This document shows, in pieces, positions 1-3,077 of a stretch of DNA of 5,830 bases. This stretch comes from Pseudomonadota bacterium. GTDB taxonomy: Bacteria; Pseudomonadota; Alphaproteobacteria; Rhizobiales; Hyphomicrobiaceae. The stretch lies in the NCBI GenBank assembly GCA_021813195.1, contig JAKALI010000290.1:1-5830 (forward strand), in the 5' to 3' direction. Position numbers and translations under genes: made by a program. How positions within the stretch are numbered: the stretch's first letter is position 1; every line of letters begins with the position of its first letter. The notes under the pieces were generated by a model, which was given only the letters and a program-made list of their open reading frames with translations, had not been told where the DNA came from and did no database searches.

Positions 1-144
1 GTTCGCGGTTACGCGCGATGCGTTGTTCTGCGCGATCACATTGATCTGCGGCAGCGTCAGAGGATCTGGGCTGATCGCGCACGCTGCCAGACCGGCGGAT
101 GCAAGGGCCGACAGTGCTGCGGATTGTAGAGTGAGCCTCGACAT
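1..144 (-). CDS. Outer-membrane lipoprotein, probable TolC-family efflux protein (N-terminal 48 residues only)
   Basis: The ATG lies at 144-142 on the minus strand and the frame stays open to the left edge, so only the N-terminus is visible. It has a lipoprotein signal: Arg3, an Ala/Leu-rich core, and a lipobox L19-A20-A21-C22. Residue 23 is Ala, not Asp, which fits delivery to the outer membrane. The mature start (P-L, then I, A, N and R at regular spacing) aligns with the mature start of the neighbouring TolC-family lipoprotein: in both, Cys22 is followed by PLxxxxIxxxAxxNxxR or a near variant. From this I infer a second, paralogous efflux lipoprotein, probably in the same transcription unit, since it starts 97 bases after its upstream neighbour ends. 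A weak AAGG lies about 5 bases before the ATG. The efflux domain itself is outside the window, so another lipoprotein type cannot be excluded. Confidence 0.72.
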   Translation of the reverse strand, partial: MSRLTLQSAALSALASAGLAACAISPDPLTLPQINVIAQNNASRVTAN

Positions 145-241
145 GGGGACCTTGGAGCTTTGCGGGTTGTCGATCCGATGATCGCACGCACGAATTAACG
201 CTAGACGGAGCACTTGCTGACCGGCACAAGCGGCAAATTCT

Positions 242-2605
242 TCAGCTTCGATCCGCCGGACCGGCGGGCTTCGTTACGCCTTTTGAAGGGCGGCCACGCA
301 TCTGCGACTCCCGCCCATTGACCTTGATCTTGCCCTTGCTCGCTTCCAACTCCCAGGGCCAGACCCACCGCGGTTCCGAAGCCTGAGCAGGGGCGGCATC
401 CTTCGCTGTGCCCTTCCAGCGTCGCGTGCGGCGAACCTCTTCCTTTGCCCGACGCGCCTCAGCCTTGAGCTCGAGGATCTCGGACTGCCTGATCCGCGCC
501 GCTTCTTTCTTGGCGTCTAATCGCTCCTGCTGCGCACGGCGCTGCTCCGCAGCCTGGGCCTTCTGGGCCTCGTCCCGCTCGCGCTCCGACTCGGCCTTGG
601 CCACGCGCGCCTCGTCCGCAGCCGCCTTGGCTTGCCGGCGAGCTTCGATCTCCTCAGCCTGGCGAAGGCGCAATGCCTCCTCCTTCGCGCGCAATGCCTC
701 TGCCTTCATCTGTCGGGCTTCGTCTTTTGCGCGACGCAACTGCTCGTTCTTCTCCTGCAGAGCGTCCTTCCTGGCACGTTCGGCCTCCAGCTTCGCCACG
801 CGCGCCTCCTCGGCGGCAATTCTCGCCGCTTCGACCCTGGCTGCTTCGGCCGCAGCCTTGGCGCGCTCTGCATCTTCTTTGAGCTTGCGCGCCTCCTCCT
901 TCGCGAGGCGGACTTGCTCCTGCCGCGCTCTTTCGGCCTCCTCGCGCGCCAAGCGCGCAGCCTCCTGCGCCAGCCGAACCTCGTTCTCCTTGATGCGGCG
1001 CGCTTCATCGGCGATGCGCTGTGCCTCGGCCTTGATGCGCCGCTCCTCTTCCTCCTTGCGGCGGCGCTCCTCCTCGCGGGCCCGTTCGACTTCGAGCAGG
1101 TACTTGCCGCGATCCGAGAGAGCGACACGATCGGCCCATGTGATGCGGATGTGATCGGCGAGCGGTCTCACACCGAGGCGCAGATCGACGTCCCCCGCCT
1201 GCAGGTCAAGCCCCATCGACACGAGGAGATTTGCGGTCGCTGATTCCACGTTAGCCGCCGCAATGTCGCGCTCGACCTCTCCGACCAGCAGGTTCATTTC
1301 TTCGCGAATCAAAGTCTGCTCACCGATGCTGCCGGATACCGCCTCGGCCGAGAGCTGCTCGACAAGCTTGGATTGCACGTCGACATACTGCCGCGCCGTA
1401 TCGAGCTCGGCCTTGAAGCGGACGTATCGAGTGCGGCTGACGTAGACCTGCGTCATGACGACCATGGTTGTCGCAAGGGATCGCTGATCGAGCATGACGT
1501 CAGTCGCATCGATAACGGCGGAGCGGGCCGGTAGTTGCGCCAGCTTGATGAGATTCCCGGCCGCAGCGGCGCCCCAGCTCAGCCAGTTGCCGTGAAGCAG
1601 GAACATATTGTCGTCGAATGCCGCGGTTCCGTACTGCTGGATGCCAGGCAACAACTCGAGCAAGGCGGCTTGCGCTTCGTTTTCGTTGATGCGCCGCTGA
1701 TAGGCGACCTCGCGAATCTCGGGGCGATTGAATATCGCCTCCGCAACCATCTCCCGCGTGCTCAGTCCGATCGCCCCGGGCACAGCGCTCCGGCCGTCGT
1801 CCACGACCTTGAATTCCGTTCCAGGCGCCACGTTCATCAGAAGCGCCAGCTGCGATTTGGCGAGGTTCAGCTCGTGCTGTAACTGCTCGGCTGTGCGCCG
1901 GATCTGCATCAGTTCGCGCTCGTAGGTCAGCGCCGTCAATGGCGACTGCGCACCGACCGACAGCACAGTGCGCGATCCGGCCAGCGCGCGTTTCACCCGC
2001 CCCTCGATCCGAGCCAACTTCTTGGACATGCGGTCAGCGCTGAGCGCGCGCCAGTACGCCGTTCGCGTGTCCTCTAGTATGCGCTGAATGACCTTGCGCT
2101 TGACCTCCTGTGCGATCAGGTGCCGGTCGGCGGCTTGGCGAGCACGCACATAGGAAAGCGCAAAGTCGAGAACATTCCAAGAGAACGTCACGTCTCCGTC
2201 GCTGAACTCTCGCTCCTGCGAAACCGTATTCGGCTCGACATCGAGTCCAGTCGGAATATCGAGGCTCGACACCGACAGATAACTGTCGCGGCCCGAATAT
2301 CCGGCCTTGGAAACCACGCGAGGAATGAGATCAGCCGTAGCTAGATCAACCTCCGATCGCCGCAGCGCGGATTGCATCATTTCGATCCGGTAGTCCAGAT
2401 TGTACTTGAGTGCCCGCGCCATGGCCTCATACAGCGAGACGGTTCCCTTGAGCGGCTCCTGCTCCGCCCCGAGCCGCATGACGTTCTGGCGCGCGCCATC
2501 GGCAATCTCTGTCTCCGCGAGCGGCGTGACCGCAACCGCGCATCCACCGAGCGCAATCAATAGCGGTGCAACCGCGCACCCAATCCGCTTGACCGAGAAT
2601 GACAT
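242..2605 (-). CDS. TolC-family outer-membrane efflux lipoprotein with long C-terminal helical extension
   Basis: This is a 787-residue protein from the ATG at 2605-2603. An in-frame TTG at 2638 would add 11 residues, but the ATG gives a cleaner signal peptide (K6 R7, hydrophobic core, lipobox L19-G20-G21-C22, Ala23) and has a better purine stretch (GGCGG/GGA) just upstream. Residues about 54-475 form the two-fold outer-membrane efflux domain: LYEAMARALKYN near 57-69, SWNVLDF near 142-148 followed by SYVRARQAADR and AYWRAL, then RPEIR near 294-298 and LLPG near 318-321 in the second half. TolC-family proteins trimerise into a barrel plus periplasmic helical tunnel, and serve as exit ducts for type I secretion or efflux. 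Typical members are about 420-500 residues; here a further 310 follow. Residues 502-729 are an uninterrupted charged helix, and 730-787 a basic tail with a WVWPWEL motif. It is divergent from a giant repetitive protein, suggesting it exports that protein; an efflux role for small molecules is the alternative. Confidence 0.93.
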   Translation of the reverse strand: MSFSVKRIGCAVAPLLIALGGCAVAVTPLAETEIADGARQNVMRLGAEQEPLKGTVSLYEAMARALKYNLDYRIEMMQSALRRSEVDLATADLIPRVVSKAGYSGRDSYLSVSSLDIPTGLDVEPNTVSQEREFSDGDVTFSWNVLDFALSYVRARQAADRHLIAQEVKRKVIQRILEDTRTAYWRALSADRMSKKLARIEGRVKRALAGSRTVLSVGAQSPLTALTYERELMQIRRTAEQLQHELNLAKSQLALLMNVAPGTEFKVVDDGRSAVPGAIGLSTREMVAEAIFNRPEIREVAYQRRINENEAQAALLELLPGIQQYGTAAFDDNMFLLHGNWLSWGAAAAGNLIKLAQLPARSAVIDATDVMLDQRSLATTMVVMTQVYVSRTRYVRFKAELDTARQYVDVQSKLVEQLSAEAVSGSIGEQTLIREEMNLLVGEVERDIAAANVESATANLLVSMGLDLQAGDVDLRLGVRPLADHIRITWADRVALSDRGKYLLEVERAREEERRRKEEEERRIKAEAQRIADEARRIKENEVRLAQEAARLAREEAERARQEQVRLAKEEARKLKEDAERAKAAAEAARVEAARIAAEEARVAKLEAERARKDALQEKNEQLRRAKDEARQMKAEALRAKEEALRLRQAEEIEARRQAKAAADEARVAKAESERERDEAQKAQAAEQRRAQQERLDAKKEAARIRQSEILELKAEARRAKEEVRRTRRWKGTAKDAAPAQASEPRWVWPWELEASKGKIKVNGRESQMRGRPSKGVTKPAGPADRS
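419..1102 (-). other. Charged helical / coiled-coil extension of the TolC-family protein
   Basis: Residues about 502-729 consist almost only of Ala, Glu, Arg, Lys, Gln and Asp with scattered Leu, Ile and Val, in repeated units such as RRIKxEAQRIADEARRI, ARLAREEAERAR and RAKEEALRLRQ. There is no Pro or Gly in the stretch, so an unbroken helix of about 228 residues is expected, either a coiled coil or a single helix stabilised by Glu-Arg/Lys pairs. It resembles the middle domain of TolA in composition. It follows directly after the efflux domain, whose C-terminus is periplasmic in known TolC structures, so the helix should lie in the periplasm. A straight helix of this length would be about 34 nm, longer than a usual periplasm, so it must fold back, lie flat or bundle. 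Orientation and function are inference. Confidence 0.85.
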
Positions 2606-2657
2606 GAGATCCGCCGCCAAATTGCGCTTCTTTCGCAACGCTCAACGCAACAGGAGG

Positions 2658-2679
2658 CGCCTTCCCGAACAGGAAGGCG
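2658..2679. repeat. 8-bp perfect hairpin in the leader of the leftward TolC-family gene
   Basis: CGCCTTCC at 2658-2665 is the exact reverse complement of GGAAGGCG at 2672-2679, with a 6-base loop CGAACA. It lies 53 bases upstream of the ATG of the leftward gene. There is no T-run on either side, so it does not look like an intrinsic terminator. It may be a leader stem or a protein-binding dyad. Confidence 0.5.
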
Positions 2680-2821
2680 TACACAGCAAGCTCGGTCAAC
2701 TTTGGCGAGATGGGGACGCGCAGACGGGACTGGGAAGTGACTGCGCCAAGCATGCGTCGTGGCGCGGCGACTTCGAACACGAGCCAGGACTACGTGATTC
2801 GACATTGCTGATTGCCTGCGC

Positions 2822-2830
2822 TTATCCACA
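2822..2830 (+). promoter_or_regulatory. Single perfect DnaA-box-like sequence (TTATCCACA)
   Basis: The 9-mer TTATCCACA matches the strong E. coli DnaA-box consensus exactly. I saw no second copy nearby, no AT-rich unwinding segment and no replication gene, so this is not evidence of an origin. A lone box in a promoter region could serve transcriptional control by DnaA or be chance; a given 9-mer on either strand is expected about once per 130 kb in random sequence. Confidence 0.35.
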
Positions 2831-2976
2831 ACATTTATTCCTGGATCGGCGCAATCGGGGCGTGTGTTGGTGGGGTGGGCTCTACAAATCGATTGAAAAT
2901 CGTTGAATGAGATTGTGAGGTCGGCCTGTTCGTCGATGCTTCCAATGCCGTGAATTCAAGAAACATCTATTTCATC

Positions 2977-3013
2977 AGACACTAAGTCCAGCGATGTCTC
3001 ATTAGTGGACACT
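2977..3013. repeat. Cluster of overlapping inverted repeats upstream of the adhesin gene
   Basis: Several short dyads overlap here: AGACA (2977-2981) with TGTCT (2995-2999), CACTAA (2980-2985) with TTAGTG (3002-3007), GTCCA (2986-2990) with TGGAC (3006-3010), and TGTC (2995-2998) with GACA (3008-3011). GACACT also occurs directly at 2978-2983 and 3008-3013, 30 bases apart, close to three helical turns. It could be an operator or a leader RNA that can fold in two ways. Confidence 0.4.
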
Positions 3014-3020
3014 GCGTACC

Positions 3021-3040
3021 TTGACGGTCGAGGCCTCGAC
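3021..3040 (+). promoter_or_regulatory. TTGACG hexamer followed by a 14-bp perfect palindrome
   Basis: TTGACG at 3021-3026 fits a -35 box. It is followed at once by GTCGAGGCCTCGAC at 3027-3040, a perfect 14-base palindrome with no loop. The hexamer at a normal -10 distance (about 3044-3049, GCAGGC) is poor, so this is not a standard sigma-70 promoter by sequence. A dyad between -35 and -10 is the layout used by MerR-type activators, but that reading is speculative. Confidence 0.3.
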
Positions 3041-3066
3041 AACGCAGGCCCGGCGAGTTCAGCACC

Positions 3067-3071
3067 AGGTG
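3067..3071 (+). promoter_or_regulatory. Ribosome binding site AGGTG for the giant repetitive protein
   Basis: AGGTG ends 6 bases before the ATG at 3078 and pairs with the 16S anti-Shine-Dalgarno end (part of AAGGAGGTG). It favours ATG 3078 over the upstream in-frame GTG at 3069 and TTG at 3021; the frame is open only back to a TAG at 3003-3005. Confidence 0.6.
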
Positions 3072-3077
3072 TCCGAG

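Larger units (their letters stand above)
2606..3077. other. Divergent intergenic region
   Basis: These 472 bases separate two divergent starts and hold no convincing gene; the small open frames here have no recognisable protein features. The region is less GC-rich than its flanks between about 2880 and 3005. It contains a hairpin near the leftward gene, a DnaA-box-like 9-mer, a G-rich patch at 2857-2879, a small dyad CGATT-GAA-AATCG at 2890-2902, a cluster of overlapping inverted repeats at 2977-3013 and a 14-base palindrome at 3027-3040. Promoters for both genes should lie here, but I could not find a pair of -35/-10 boxes convincing on both elements on either strand. Confidence 0.8.

Noticed and set aside
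171..184. Small hairpin CGATC-CGAT-GATCG between the two leftward genes
   Set aside because: The stem is only 5 bp with no T-run on either side, so it does not support a terminator; the genes may be co-transcribed.
408..1243. Open frames on the plus strand (203-248 codons) and a minus-strand frame of 140 codons opposite or within the helical arm
   Set aside because: They are Ser/Arg/Ala- or Leu-rich shadows created by the GC-rich repetitive codons of the helical extension; they have no recognisable domains, while the TolC-family frame is clearly real.
2606..2638. TTG start at 2638 for the TolC-family gene
   Set aside because: It is possible, and an in-frame stop lies just upstream at 2642-2644, but the leader lacks a Shine-Dalgarno match there and the extra 11 residues spoil the compact lipoprotein signal that begins at ATG 2605.
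2652..2657. AGGAGG Shine-Dalgarno-like sequence on the plus strand
   Set aside because: No ATG, GTG or TTG followed by an open frame lies at the right distance.
2427..2829. Two minus-strand frames (117 and 90 codons) overlapping the 5' end of the TolC-family gene
   Set aside because: They are out of frame with the lipoprotein and lack a signal peptide or known motif; they are best explained as chance frames in GC-rich DNA.
2857..2879. G-rich patch suggestive of a G-quadruplex
   Set aside because: Only three runs of three or more G are present, with one GG, so a stable three-layer quadruplex is not supported.
2400..2906. 168-codon plus-strand frame crossing the start of the TolC-family gene
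   Set aside because: It overlaps the real gene antisense, its sequence shows no family pattern, and the region beyond 2640 has the properties of non-coding DNA.
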